Shown here piece after piece: positions 44,770-53,873 of a stretch of 64,000 bases of DNA. The notes under the pieces are model-generated. The model was not told the origin of the DNA and made no database searches. It saw only the letters and a program-made list of their open reading frames with translations. This stretch comes from Sphingobacterium sp. UT-1RO-CII-1 (GTDB lineage: Bacteria > Bacteroidota > Bacteroidia > Sphingobacteriales > Sphingobacteriaceae), in assembly GCF_026711005.1 (NCBI RefSeq), contig NZ_JAPPVJ010000003.1, positions 434,001 through 498,000 on the forward strand. The letters run 5' to 3'. The position numbers and the translations under genes were made by a program. Each line of letters starts with the position of its first letter. Position 1 is the first letter of the stretch.

Positions 44770-45324
44770 ATGGCAACTATTAACGTATATACAGAATCAA
44801 CTCCTAACCCAGCCACGATGAAATTCTTGGTAAACAAACTATTAATCAATGGTAGTTTGGATTATCCTTCTCGTGAAAAAGCAGAAGAATCTCCGTTTGC
44901 TAAAGAATTGTTTAAATTTAATTTTGTAGAAGGAGTGTTTTTTGCAAGCAACTTTGTTACAGTTACAAAATCGGAAGGGATAGATTGGTCAGATATTGAA
45001 GCTATTTTAAAAGATTTTGTAAAAGGAGCGGTAGAGTCTGAACTGGCAGTAAAACCCATAGAACACTCTGAAGAGGTTGACTTCGAAGGATCGGAAATAG
45101 AAATTAAAATACAACAGGTACTGCATGATTATGTACGCCCAGCTGTAGAACAGGATGGTGGAGCAATTGCTTACCGTTCTTTCGATCAAGGTATTGTCAC
45201 TGTTGAGCTTCGTGGCTCGTGCAGTGGATGCCCTTCATCAACAATTACATTAAAATCAGGCATTGAAGGTTTACTTAAAAGAATGGTTCCTGAAGTGGAA
45301 GAGGTCGTAGCTGAATCTATGTAA
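44770..45324 (+). CDS. NifU-like iron-sulfur cluster carrier (Nfu type)
   Basis: 184 residues in two domains. The N-terminal Nfu_N domain starts INVYTESTPNPATMKFLVNK. The C-terminal NifU domain (about 105-180) has YVRPAVEQDGGAIAYRSFDQ and the CxxC cluster motif GSCSGCPSSTITLKSGIE. It delivers Fe-S clusters to apoproteins. It is followed by a perfect palindromic terminator. Confidence 0.92.
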   Translation: MATINVYTESTPNPATMKFLVNKLLINGSLDYPSREKAEESPFAKELFKFNFVEGVFFASNFVTVTKSEGIDWSDIEAILKDFVKGAVESELAVKPIEHSEEVDFEGSEIEIKIQQVLHDYVRPAVEQDGGAIAYRSFDQGIVTVELRGSCSGCPSSTITLKSGIEGLLKRMVPEVEEVVAESM

Positions 45325-45335
45325 GAGCTATTGAA

Positions 45336-45383
45336 TTATAAATAAGTGAAGGCGGACCTAGGTCCGCCTTCACTTATTTATAA
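45336..45383 (+). terminator. Perfect 24-bp palindromic hairpin
   Basis: TTATAAATAAGTGAAGGCGG (first 20 of 24 bases) is followed with no loop by its exact complement, centred at 45359/45360. It is 11 bp after the NifU-like gene. An unusually long perfect stem; it acts in either direction. The gap to 45562 holds little else beyond a TAACTTTG box at 45522-45529. Confidence 0.85.
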
Positions 45384-45562
45384 GAAAAAAACAAACATAC
45401 TTTTCCTATTACATGAAGAGATCGCTTCTATGTTGTGAGCTCTCCCCACCCCTACCTGAGATCTAAAAGCTACAATGCTCTTACTATGTATTTAAACAAA
45501 GAGTCTTAAATAAAAAATCACTAACTTTGCCTTTCAAATAATCGAAAAATTATATATCAAAA

Positions 45563-46411
45563 ATGAGTGCAGATATTAACAAACTTGAACAGATCGCTAC
45601 GCAAGTAAGACGTGACATTGTTCGTATGGTTCATGCCTGTCAGTCTGGTCACCCGGGAGGTTCTTTGGGATGTGCAGATTACTTTGTTGCATTATACTTT
45701 CATGCAATGAAACACGACCCCAAATTCAATATGAATGGTATAGGCGAAGACCTATTCTTCTTGTCCAATGGTCATATTTCCCCTGTTTTTTATAGTACTT
45801 TAGCACGCGCAGGTTATTTTCCAGTTAGCGAACTGAGTACTTTCCGTAAAATCAATACCCGCTTACAGGGCCATCCGACTACACATGATAACCTACCAGG
45901 TATACGTGTAGCATCAGGCTCTTTAGGTCAAGGTCTTTCAGTAGCTATCGGCGCAGCACAAGCTAAAAAACTTAACGGCGACACAAACTTAGTGTATGTA
46001 CTAATGGGAGATGGCGAGCAACAAGAAGGTCAAGTTTGGGAAGCTGCCATGTATGCTCCTCATAATAAAGTAGACAACTTAATAGCAGCTATTGACTATA
46101 ATAAAGCACAAATCGATGGCTCAACAGATACAGTGTTATCACTTGGCGACCTACGTGCTAAATGGGAAGCTTTTGGCTGGGATGTTCTTGACGTTGAAAA
46201 AGGAAATGATATGGCTTCTGTTGTTGCTGGTCTAGCTGAAGCTAAATCACGTACAGGAAAAGGAAAACCTATTGTTATCCTTCTGCATACTGAAATGGGT
46301 AATGGTGTCGATTTCATGATGGGTTCGCACAAATGGCACGGTATTGCGCCTAATAATGAACAATTAGAGAGTGCTCTAAATCAGTTACCAAGCACTATTG
46401 GAGATTATTAA
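45563..46411 (+). CDS. Transketolase, N-terminal (thiamine-binding) subunit
   Basis: 282 residues, the pyrophosphate-binding half of transketolase. GHPGGSLGCADYFVALYFHA near residue 30; HGHISPVFYS-like SNGHISPVFYS near 69; the thiamine diphosphate motif GDGEQQEGQVWEAAMYAPHN near 150. The pyrimidine-binding half is a separate gene 76 bp downstream. It interconverts pentose phosphates with the second subunit. Confidence 0.93.
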   Translation: MSADINKLEQIATQVRRDIVRMVHACQSGHPGGSLGCADYFVALYFHAMKHDPKFNMNGIGEDLFFLSNGHISPVFYSTLARAGYFPVSELSTFRKINTRLQGHPTTHDNLPGIRVASGSLGQGLSVAIGAAQAKKLNGDTNLVYVLMGDGEQQEGQVWEAAMYAPHNKVDNLIAAIDYNKAQIDGSTDTVLSLGDLRAKWEAFGWDVLDVEKGNDMASVVAGLAEAKSRTGKGKPIVILLHTEMGNGVDFMMGSHKWHGIAPNNEQLESALNQLPSTIGDY

Positions 46412-46487
46412 TTTTTAGATACGAGATCTCAAGCGTAAGCTAGTTTTAAGAGTAATAAACAGCTTATACTTCTCAATTTTAGTAAGA

Positions 46488-47441
46488 ATGAAAAAATATA
46501 CATACACTGAATCAAAAGATACACGTTCTGGTTTTGGAGCTGGGTTAGTAGAGGCTGGAAAACAAAACGAAAACGTTGTTGCTCTTTGTGCAGACTTAAT
46601 CGGGTCTCTGAAGATGAATGATTTCATTAATGAGTTTCCTGAGCGTTTTTTCCAAATAGGTATTGCAGAAGCCAATATGATGGGAATCGCAGCCGGTTTA
46701 ACAATAGGTGGTAAAATACCTTTCACAGGTACATTTGCGAACTTCTCCACAGGTCGTGTTTATGACCAAATACGTCAATCTATTGCATATTCTGGAAAGA
46801 ATGTGAAAATATGTGCTTCACATGCGGGGTTAACCCTAGGTGAAGATGGTGCTACACATCAAATACTGGAAGATATCGGTTTGATGAAAATGTTACCGGG
46901 AATGACTGTTATTAATCCTTGTGATTACAATCAGACTAAAGCAGCAACTATTGCTTTGGTAGAACACGAAGGTCCGGTTTACTTACGTTTCGGCCGTCCG
47001 GTAGTTCCTAACTTTACCCCTGCCGACCAAAAGTTTGAAATTGGTAAAGCAGTAATGCTTAACGAAGGTGCAGATGTTACTATAATTGCAACAGGTCACT
47101 TGGTTTGGGAAGCTATACAGGCGGGTGAAGAGTTAGAGAAACTAGGCATTAATGCTGAAATCATTAATATACACACAATTAAGCCACTTGATGCTGACGC
47201 TATACTAAAATCTGTTACTAAAACAGGCTGTGTAGTTACTGCGGAAGAGCATAACCGTCTTGGAGGCTTAGGTGACAGCGTTGCACAATTATTAGCAAGC
47301 AAATTGCCAACTCCACAAGAATTTGTAGCAGTAGATGATAGCTTCGGCGAGTCAGGTACACCTGCAGAACTTATGGATAAATATGGTTTAAACTCTGCTG
47401 CTATTGTAGCGGCTGCACGAAAGGTAATTACAAGAAAGTAA
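46488..47441 (+). CDS. Transketolase, C-terminal subunit
   Basis: 317 residues, the pyrimidine-binding and C-terminal regions: RFFQIGIAEANMMGIAAGLT near residue 48, SHAGLTLGEDGATHQILEDI near 108, and a C-terminal domain with EIINIHTIKPLDADAILKSV. It pairs with the preceding gene to make one active enzyme. The split form is common in this phylum and in archaea. The sigma factor begins 13 bp after it. Confidence 0.93.
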   Translation: MKKYTYTESKDTRSGFGAGLVEAGKQNENVVALCADLIGSLKMNDFINEFPERFFQIGIAEANMMGIAAGLTIGGKIPFTGTFANFSTGRVYDQIRQSIAYSGKNVKICASHAGLTLGEDGATHQILEDIGLMKMLPGMTVINPCDYNQTKAATIALVEHEGPVYLRFGRPVVPNFTPADQKFEIGKAVMLNEGADVTIIATGHLVWEAIQAGEELEKLGINAEIINIHTIKPLDADAILKSVTKTGCVVTAEEHNRLGGLGDSVAQLLASKLPTPQEFVAVDDSFGESGTPAELMDKYGLNSAAIVAAARKVITRK

Positions 47442-47454
47442 GCTTTTTAAACAA

Positions 47455-48000
47455 ATGGATGACGCCCTAATCATTTCTAAATTTGCTGATGAGCGTACGC
47501 GTGAAGAAGCGTTCGGACATTTGTTAGAAAAATACCAACAAAAACTATATTGGCATGTACGTCGAATGGTCATTAACCATGATGACGCCGATGATGTTAT
47601 ACAGGATGTTTTTATTAAAGTATGGCGTAACCTAGACAAGTTTCGAAAAGATTCGCAACTCTACACGTGGTTATACCGTATTGCGACAAATGAATGTATA
47701 ACATTCTTAAATAAGAAAAAACAAAAGCAGAACCTGTCGTTAGATGACGACAGTTCTGCTTATTTAGCAGAGTCGTTATCCGACAGTTCATATTTCAATG
47801 GTGATCAAGCACAAATGAAACTTCAGCAAGCTATTCTAACACTACCTGAAAAGCAACGCTTGGTTTTTAATATGAAGTATTTTGAAGACCTAAAGTATGA
47901 CGAAATTTCAGAAATCGTAGGTACTAGTGTAGGAGCATTAAAAGCTTCCTATCACTTAGCGGTAAAAAAAATAGAACAGTTTCTTACCACTAACGATTAA
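47455..48000 (+). CDS. Sigma-70 family RNA polymerase sigma factor (ECF type)
   Basis: 181 residues with region 2 (NHDDADDVIQDVFIKVWRNL near residue 38 and FRKDSQLYTWLYRIATNECI) and region 4 (LPEKQRLVFNMKYFEDLKYD near 130, then ISEIVGTSVGALKASYHLAV). It lacks region 3, as ECF factors do. Start at 47455 is only 13 bp after the transketolase gene, so it may be transcribed with it. The following membrane protein is the probable anti-sigma factor. Confidence 0.9.
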   Translation: MDDALIISKFADERTREEAFGHLLEKYQQKLYWHVRRMVINHDDADDVIQDVFIKVWRNLDKFRKDSQLYTWLYRIATNECITFLNKKKQKQNLSLDDDSSAYLAESLSDSSYFNGDQAQMKLQQAILTLPEKQRLVFNMKYFEDLKYDEISEIVGTSVGALKASYHLAVKKIEQFLTTND

Positions 48001-48034
48001 ACCTTTTGATTTTTTTTTATTCTATATTGGTAGC

Positions 48035-48865
48035 ATGAAAGAAAAAGGTATATATCATAACGGAGCAGAAGGTATCAGCCTTCCCGAGATACTACGTAAA
48101 AATCCCTTTACCGTACCTGATAACTATTTTTCTGAATCAGCAAATACTATTCGTAAGTTAATTACTATTGAAAAATCGAGAAACAACTTGGAGTCTACAG
48201 CTGATCTCCCAGTGAATTATTTCGAAGATTTAAAACAACGTATCCTAGAACAAACGAAGCTTGAAGGCTATCTAGAAAAGCCAGAAAACTTATGGGCAGT
48301 TCCAGAAGACTACTTCGCTAACTTAACGGAACAACTTAAAGCCAAATCACGTATAGACACCATTACGAAAGATAATGTAGGCTTTACAGTACCCGAAGAT
48401 TATTTTAACGAGCTCTCTTCTACTATTGCGAGCACCTTGGCTGAGCAACGTTTAAAACAACAAGCATCGGCAAGTGGCTTTGAAGTTCCAGAGCAGTACT
48501 TTAACAGAAGTTCTGAACTTATTAAAGAAAAAGTTTTTCAAACCGCTCATTCTAATAAAGTTGAAAAAACTATTAGGCGTCTGCCTATACAAAAATGGTT
48601 AAACTATGCAGCAGCAGCTTGTATTAGTTTTGTATTAGCTTTCGGTGCTTATTATGCTTTAAAACAAGAAAATATTAACCATATAGAAGAGCCAGCTCTT
48701 TCAAGCATATCAGATGATGAGATTATCAATTACCTTGCCTCATCAACCTGTAATGAAGATGTTTATTATATAATGGAATACATGTACCACCCGGGCGATT
48801 CGGACGGTATTTGCAAACATGTTGAAGAAGATGACATCAAGGACTATTTAAATTATATGCTATAA
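48035..48865 (+). CDS. Probable anti-sigma factor with repeated (V/L)P-x-x-YF motifs
   Basis: 276 residues. The N-terminal 185 are cytoplasmic and hold five repeats with the core VPDNYF, LPVNYF, VPEDYF, VPEDYF, VPEQYF, each followed by an amphipathic helix. One membrane helix (about 192-210, AAAACISFVLAFGAYYAL) leads to a periplasmic tail rich in acid and with two Cys (STCNEDVYYIM, GICKHVEED). Context next to the sigma factor suggests it sequesters that sigma. No canonical zinc anti-sigma motif is seen. Confidence 0.68.
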   Translation: MKEKGIYHNGAEGISLPEILRKNPFTVPDNYFSESANTIRKLITIEKSRNNLESTADLPVNYFEDLKQRILEQTKLEGYLEKPENLWAVPEDYFANLTEQLKAKSRIDTITKDNVGFTVPEDYFNELSSTIASTLAEQRLKQQASASGFEVPEQYFNRSSELIKEKVFQTAHSNKVEKTIRRLPIQKWLNYAAAACISFVLAFGAYYALKQENINHIEEPALSSISDDEIINYLASSTCNEDVYYIMEYMYHPGDSDGICKHVEEDDIKDYLNYML

Positions 48866-49314
48866 TGTTTCGTATTCAGTTTTTTTTCATCACTGCTTTT
48901 TTTTCTATTCTACTCATCAGCGAATCAGCTGTTGCACAAGACAGGGATTCAAAAAGATTTGAGGCAATTGAAAATGAAAAAATAGCTTATATCACTAAAG
49001 AGCTTAATTTAACCCGTTCTGAAGCTCAGAAGTTTTTCCCGATTTACAATCAATACACAAAAGAAGTATGGGCTGTACGCTCGGCAAAAACAGGCTCTGC
49101 TGCTAGCAGCTCATTACAGAATAATAAAAACTCATTCCGGGGCACTGGCCAGCGGGATATTTTATCCTATGATGCGCAGGAGTTGAATATAAAAAAACAA
49201 TATCGAAATAAGTTCGCTGAAGTAATAGGTAACTCCAGGGCCGCTCAGTTTTTTGAAATCGAACAGGACTTTAGAGAATTGCTCTATAAAGAATTACAAA
49301 GAAGACAGCGCTAG
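48865..49314 (+). CDS. Small secreted protein of the sigma-factor operon
   Basis: 149 residues with a signal peptide (1-24, ending SAVAQ). The mature part is a charged helix: AYITKELNLTRSEAQKFFPI and later FAEVIGNSRAAQFFEIEQDF, resembling the periplasmic Spy/CpxP-like sensor proteins found with such sigma factors. ATG overlaps the stop of the previous gene by one base, so it is translationally coupled. It probably responds to envelope conditions; this is inference. Confidence 0.7.
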   Translation: MFRIQFFFITAFFSILLISESAVAQDRDSKRFEAIENEKIAYITKELNLTRSEAQKFFPIYNQYTKEVWAVRSAKTGSAASSSLQNNKNSFRGTGQRDILSYDAQELNIKKQYRNKFAEVIGNSRAAQFFEIEQDFRELLYKELQRRQR

Positions 49315-49443
49315 ATAAAATCAGCGCTTTTTTTATAAAAACCACCACTACATCAGTACTATTTTATATCAGCTATACTTTTTGCAACAATAGAGTATAC
49401 TGACATAATTTATATTCTTAATTTTATCTTTTTATATATTACT

Positions 49444-50631
49444 ATGATTAGCAATCGAGAACTTTTTCTTCAGAACACAGCGCAAACGTCTACTTCTCCA
49501 CGCTTATTTGAAATTGTAAAAGCAGAGGGAATCTATCTTTACGGCCCTAATGGAGAGAAATATATAGATTTAGTGTCAGGTTTTAATGTCAGCAATATTG
49601 GTCATCGCCATCCGCGTGTTATTGATGCTATCACAGATCAGATAAATCGATATTTACATGTAACAGTCTACGGAGAATTTGTTCAGGCCCCACAAGTACA
49701 GTTTGCCACCGCATTATTAGAGATCTTACCAAGCAGTTTTCAATCCGTTTATTTCACAAACAGTGGTGCTGAAGCTGTTGAGGGCTCGATGAAAATAGCA
49801 AAAAAATTCACAGGCCGGCGTCAGATAATTGCGACAGAGAAAGCATACCACGGCAGCACACAGGGAGCTCTGAGTCTAATAGGAAATATAGATTACCGCA
49901 CAGCGTATGCCCCACTTTTACCCGAAATTGATTTTATCAAATTAAATGATAGCAAGTCATTAGAAGCTATCACCGAAAATACGGCTGCAGTAATTATTGA
50001 AACAATCCAAGGTGAGGCCGGTGTTCGTGTTCCTACTCTTGAATTTATCACATCATTGCGCAAAAGATGTGATGAAATGGGAGCACTTCTGATATTTGAT
50101 GAAATACAGACAGGGTTTGGACGAACAGGCCGAATGTTTGCGTTTGAGCATTTTAATGTACAGCCTGATATATTAATGTTAGCCAAGGGAATAGGTGGTG
50201 GTATGCCATTAGGAGCTTTTGTAGCCCGTAAAGAAATAATGGATGTTATTAAAGACAACCCCATCTTAGGACATATTACCACATTTGGCGGGCATCCAGT
50301 AAGCTGTGCAGCAGCAAAAGCCTCTTTGGCTGTCATTCAAGAAGAAAAACTAGTTGCACAAGTAGAAGCCAAAGCACAATTATTTAGAAGAGAACTAGAA
50401 TCTGACAAAATAAAGGAGATTCGCGGATTGGGCCTCATGATGTGTTTACAACTGGAATCATTTGAACAGGTATACAATGTGAGTAGCTATTGTGCTGCCA
50501 ATGGATTAATGATTGATTGGTATTTACATTGTGAAACAGCCCTGCGTATTGCCCCTCCATTGACTATCTCTGAGGAAGAAATTAAAAATGCATGTAAAAT
50601 AATAAGAGAGGCTCTTGATAAATTCTGTTAA
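49444..50631 (+). CDS. Class III pyridoxal phosphate aminotransferase
   Basis: 395 residues of the ornithine/acetylornithine aminotransferase family. YFTNSGAEAVEGSMKIAKKF near residue 102, the cofactor-binding LIFDEIQTGFGRTGRMFAFE near 217, and the catalytic Lys in ILMLAKGIGGGMPLGAFVA near 240. The substrate is not given by the sequence and no biosynthetic neighbours help. The following SGNH hydrolase may be cotranscribed. Confidence 0.87.
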   Translation: MISNRELFLQNTAQTSTSPRLFEIVKAEGIYLYGPNGEKYIDLVSGFNVSNIGHRHPRVIDAITDQINRYLHVTVYGEFVQAPQVQFATALLEILPSSFQSVYFTNSGAEAVEGSMKIAKKFTGRRQIIATEKAYHGSTQGALSLIGNIDYRTAYAPLLPEIDFIKLNDSKSLEAITENTAAVIIETIQGEAGVRVPTLEFITSLRKRCDEMGALLIFDEIQTGFGRTGRMFAFEHFNVQPDILMLAKGIGGGMPLGAFVARKEIMDVIKDNPILGHITTFGGHPVSCAAAKASLAVIQEEKLVAQVEAKAQLFRRELESDKIKEIRGLGLMMCLQLESFEQVYNVSSYCAANGLMIDWYLHCETALRIAPPLTISEEEIKNACKIIREALDKFC

Positions 50632-50672
50632 ATAACTTAATTTCAAGATCTAATCAACTTATACAACACACA

Positions 50673-51425
50673 ATGGAGTCTAGAAGAAACTTTATCACAA
50701 AGAGCCTATTAGCATTAGGTAGCACTGCTGCCATAACCCACACTATAGCAGCAAATGAGCGTATAACAACAAACATAGCAAGGATCAATATCAAAAAAGA
50801 TGCTGTAATATTATTTCAAGGTGACTCTATAACGGATGCCGGAAGAAATAAAGAAAATATGCAGCCTAATGTGGCAAATGCTTTTGGTAACGGCTATGCT
50901 ATGTTAGCTGCAAGTGAGCTTTTAAATAACCATGCTTCTAAAAACTTAGCTATCTACAATAAAGGAATAAGCGGAAACCGTGTCCCCGATTTGATCAACC
51001 GATGGGAAAAAGATACATTTTCCATTAACCCTGATATTCTAAGTATCCTCATAGGCGTAAATGACTTTTGGAGAACAAAAGATAGTGGAGCTAGCAACAG
51101 CCCTGCCCAGTTTAAACAGCAGTATCAACAGCTTCTTGAACAAACTCTACAAAAGTCTCCAAACGTTCAACTTATTATTGGAGAACCTTTTGCTGTAAAG
51201 AATGTAAAACACGTGACCGAGGATTGGTATCCAGACTTTCCAGAGTACCAACAAGTGACAAAAGAAATTGCAAAGGAGTTTAAAGCAACTTTTATACCCT
51301 ATCAATCTGTTTTTGATAAAGCTGAAAAACATGCCCCGGGAAGCTATTGGACGACTGACGGTGTGCACACAACATTAGCTGGTGCTAATCTTATGGCACA
51401 AGCATGGCTAAATGCTTTTAAATAA
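50673..51425 (+). CDS. SGNH/GDSL hydrolase with Tat-type signal
   Basis: 250 residues. The N-terminus ESRRNFITKSLLALGSTAAI has a twin-arginine motif (SRRNF) and a hydrophobic segment, so export by Tat is likely. The esterase blocks are LFQGDSITDAGRN (nucleophile Ser), GISGNRVPDLINRW, IGVNDFWR and the Asp/His pair in TTDGVHTTLAG. A role in carbohydrate deacetylation is common for such proteins. A TatA gene is in this window at 63493. Confidence 0.85.
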   Translation: MESRRNFITKSLLALGSTAAITHTIAANERITTNIARINIKKDAVILFQGDSITDAGRNKENMQPNVANAFGNGYAMLAASELLNNHASKNLAIYNKGISGNRVPDLINRWEKDTFSINPDILSILIGVNDFWRTKDSGASNSPAQFKQQYQQLLEQTLQKSPNVQLIIGEPFAVKNVKHVTEDWYPDFPEYQQVTKEIAKEFKATFIPYQSVFDKAEKHAPGSYWTTDGVHTTLAGANLMAQAWLNAFK

Positions 51426-51445
51426 ACACAAGGTATTATTAAAAT

Positions 51446-51478
51446 AAAAAAAGCTCGATTCAAACAATCGAGCTTTTT
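51446..51478. terminator. Bidirectional terminator between hydrolase and thrC
   Basis: AAAAAAGCTCGATT pairs with AATCGAGCTTTTT (51447-51460 with 51466-51478). Confidence 0.88.
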
Positions 51479-51481
51479 CAC

Positions 51482-52789
51482 TTAGTTATGGGCTAATAAA
51501 TATTCCTTAAACAAACCATAATCGACAGGCATCTCGACTGTTTGTTTTTTCTCACTCCCAAGAGAATCCACTCCTTTCGGAGATTTCACCTTAACAAAGA
51601 GCTCTTTATCTATAGCATCTGGAAATTTGCATGGGTGGGCAGTAGACAGAAAAATTGACGCAAAATTACCTTGATTATGGCTTTTGTAAGCTTGAGCAGC
51701 CTTAAATGCAATTGCCGTATGTGGGCAGGCTATGTATCCATACTTATCGTATAATTCCTGCATACCTTCTTGTGTTTCTTGGTCTGTATAGGTATACGAG
51801 GATATTAGCTGATTCAAGTCAGACAAAGAATTTGCAAACATATCCTGTATACGCACCCAATTACTCGGGTTTCCTACGTCCATAGCATTAGCCAATGTCT
51901 GGACAGAGGGTTTTGGCTCATACTCGCCACTCAATAAATAACGTGGAACGGTGTCATTCACATTTGTTCCTGCAACAAAATGCTTTACCGGCAGCCCCAT
52001 TTTATAAGCTAACAAGCCTGCACCAATATTGCCAAAATTACCGCTAGGTACTGTAAAAACGCCCTCTTCAACCCCTTGTGACTTCAATTGCGCATAAGCC
52101 CAAAAGTAATAAAATGTTTGTGGTATCAAACGGGCAATGTTGATAGAGTTAGCTGAAGTTAACCTAAGAGATGTTTTCAATTCTGCATCATTAAAGGCTC
52201 TTTTCACAAGATCTTGGCAATCATCGAAAGTACCGTCCACTTCTATAGCACGTATGTTCTGTCCATTGGTTGTTAATTGTTCTTCTTGCACTTTAGATAC
52301 TTTACCTTTCGGGTACAGTATAGTAACACGAGTGCCTGCTACACCTAAAAACCCAAGCGCAACTGCTCCTCCCGTATCGCCAGATGTGGCAACAAGCACA
52401 TCTAACAATTGATCGTCGGCACTCGAAAAGTAGCCCATAACCCGACTCATAAAACGTGCACCAAAATCTTTAAAAGCAAACGATGGCCCGTGAAAAAGCT
52501 CTAAAACGGCGAGATCTGCATCAAGAAATTTAACGGGGGCATCAAAGTTAATCGCGTCATAAACAATCTTCTTTAGGTCGTCAAAAGGAATGGCATCTCC
52601 AATAAGCGCATGGGCAACTTTTACTCCGATTTCCTGTAATGAATACTGCTGAATATTTTTTATAAAAGCGGCATCAAGTTGAGGTATAGATTGGGGCATA
52701 TAAAGCCCATTATCAACAGGAAGCGAATTAAACACAGCGTCGCGAAAAGACACTTCAAGAGACTTATTATTTGTACTGTATAATTTCAT
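51482..52789 (-). CDS. thrC: Threonine synthase
   Basis: Last step of threonine synthesis. 435 residues with PLP lysine in HGPSFAFKDFGARFMSRVMG near residue 108, the phosphate-binding VATSGDTGGAVALGFLG near 140, and an E. coli-type layout (starts MKLYSTNNKSLEVSFRDAVF). It is the last gene of thrA-thrB-thrC, 45 bp after thrB, and ends at a terminator. Expression is expected to follow the leader attenuator at 56392-56525. Confidence 0.95.
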   Translation of the reverse strand: MKLYSTNNKSLEVSFRDAVFNSLPVDNGLYMPQSIPQLDAAFIKNIQQYSLQEIGVKVAHALIGDAIPFDDLKKIVYDAINFDAPVKFLDADLAVLELFHGPSFAFKDFGARFMSRVMGYFSSADDQLLDVLVATSGDTGGAVALGFLGVAGTRVTILYPKGKVSKVQEEQLTTNGQNIRAIEVDGTFDDCQDLVKRAFNDAELKTSLRLTSANSINIARLIPQTFYYFWAYAQLKSQGVEEGVFTVPSGNFGNIGAGLLAYKMGLPVKHFVAGTNVNDTVPRYLLSGEYEPKPSVQTLANAMDVGNPSNWVRIQDMFANSLSDLNQLISSYTYTDQETQEGMQELYDKYGYIACPHTAIAFKAAQAYKSHNQGNFASIFLSTAHPCKFPDAIDKELFVKVKSPKGVDSLGSEKKQTVEMPVDYGLFKEYLLAHN

Positions 52790-52834
52790 TATTTATATCT
52801 TTATTCAAATGTGTATAATCTGTTTTTTTATTAC

Positions 52835-53827
52835 TTAAACAACCCTCGGTCCATTCAGGTTGACAGCAGACACATACTTAAAACTTTCAATATCACAATT
52901 TGTTAAATGTTCCTGAATGCGCTCGACAACTTGTTCTGCTCCCTCCTTCCCTCTTGATATAGCAACTACAGATGGTCCAGAACCCGAGATACCAAAACTT
53001 AAAACACCAACTTCTTCCGCTATACGTCTCATTTCATAAAATTCAGGAATTAAAATTGCTCGGGTTGGTTCGATCAATACATCCTTCATACTTCTACTAA
53101 TCAAACTATAGTCAGCTTCATACAAACCAGCCATTAATCCAGCTATATTTCCCCACTGTGTAACCGCATCTTTTAATAATACCTTTTCTTTTATCAGTTT
53201 TCGAGCATCTCGTGTAGGAACATCTACCTTAGGGAAAACAATACCTGCATATAGCTCTTCAGGGACTGGCAATTTAATGATGTCCAAAGGTTCATGCCCT
53301 CTAATCAATGTAATACCTCCCATTAAAGCAGGTGCAACATTATCAGCATGACCATGCCCGCAAGCAAGGCGCTCCCCTTCTACACAATAAGGCATCAACT
53401 CGGCTTTTGTCAATGGCCGCCCTAATAGCTCATTAATAGCAAATAAACCTGCTACTGTGCTTGCTGAGCTTGAACCCAAACCACTCCCTATAGGCATATG
53501 TTTGATAAGCTCTATTTCAACACCGATCTCCTTCTCCATGCCTAAATCGATAAGCAACATCTTCACACAAGCACTCACTGTGTTTTTATCCGCATCCAAG
53601 GGCAACCTGCCTTCATCTCCCACTATAGATCGTATTCTCACGCCTGGATTTTCAACTCTGTACATTATTACCTCGTCGCCTGGATAATCTACAGCAAATC
53701 CTAAAATATCAAAACCGCATATCATATTGGCCACCGTAGCGGGAGCAAAAACATGTACTTTATCTTTTATTCCTGCCGGGTTGACCCGTAAATTACTCTC
53801 AAGAATAGTATTACTATAATTCATCAT
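52835..53827 (-). CDS. thrB: Homoserine kinase
   Basis: Phosphorylates homoserine for threonine synthesis. 330 residues, GHMP-kinase fold: VHVFAPATVANMICGFDILG near residue 24, the ATP-binding MPIGSGLGSSSASTVAGLFA near 110 and SFGISGSGPSVVAISRG near 275. 46 bp after thrA and 45 bp before thrC. A second Met directly follows the first; either could be used. Confidence 0.95.
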   Translation of the reverse strand: MMNYSNTILESNLRVNPAGIKDKVHVFAPATVANMICGFDILGFAVDYPGDEVIMYRVENPGVRIRSIVGDEGRLPLDADKNTVSACVKMLLIDLGMEKEIGVEIELIKHMPIGSGLGSSSASTVAGLFAINELLGRPLTKAELMPYCVEGERLACGHGHADNVAPALMGGITLIRGHEPLDIIKLPVPEELYAGIVFPKVDVPTRDARKLIKEKVLLKDAVTQWGNIAGLMAGLYEADYSLISRSMKDVLIEPTRAILIPEFYEMRRIAEEVGVLSFGISGSGPSVVAISRGKEGAEQVVERIQEHLTNCDIESFKYVSAVNLNGPRVV

Positions 53828-53873
53828 TTTCTTTTTTTAATTCTTACTCTACGAAGAACTACTTATTAACTAT

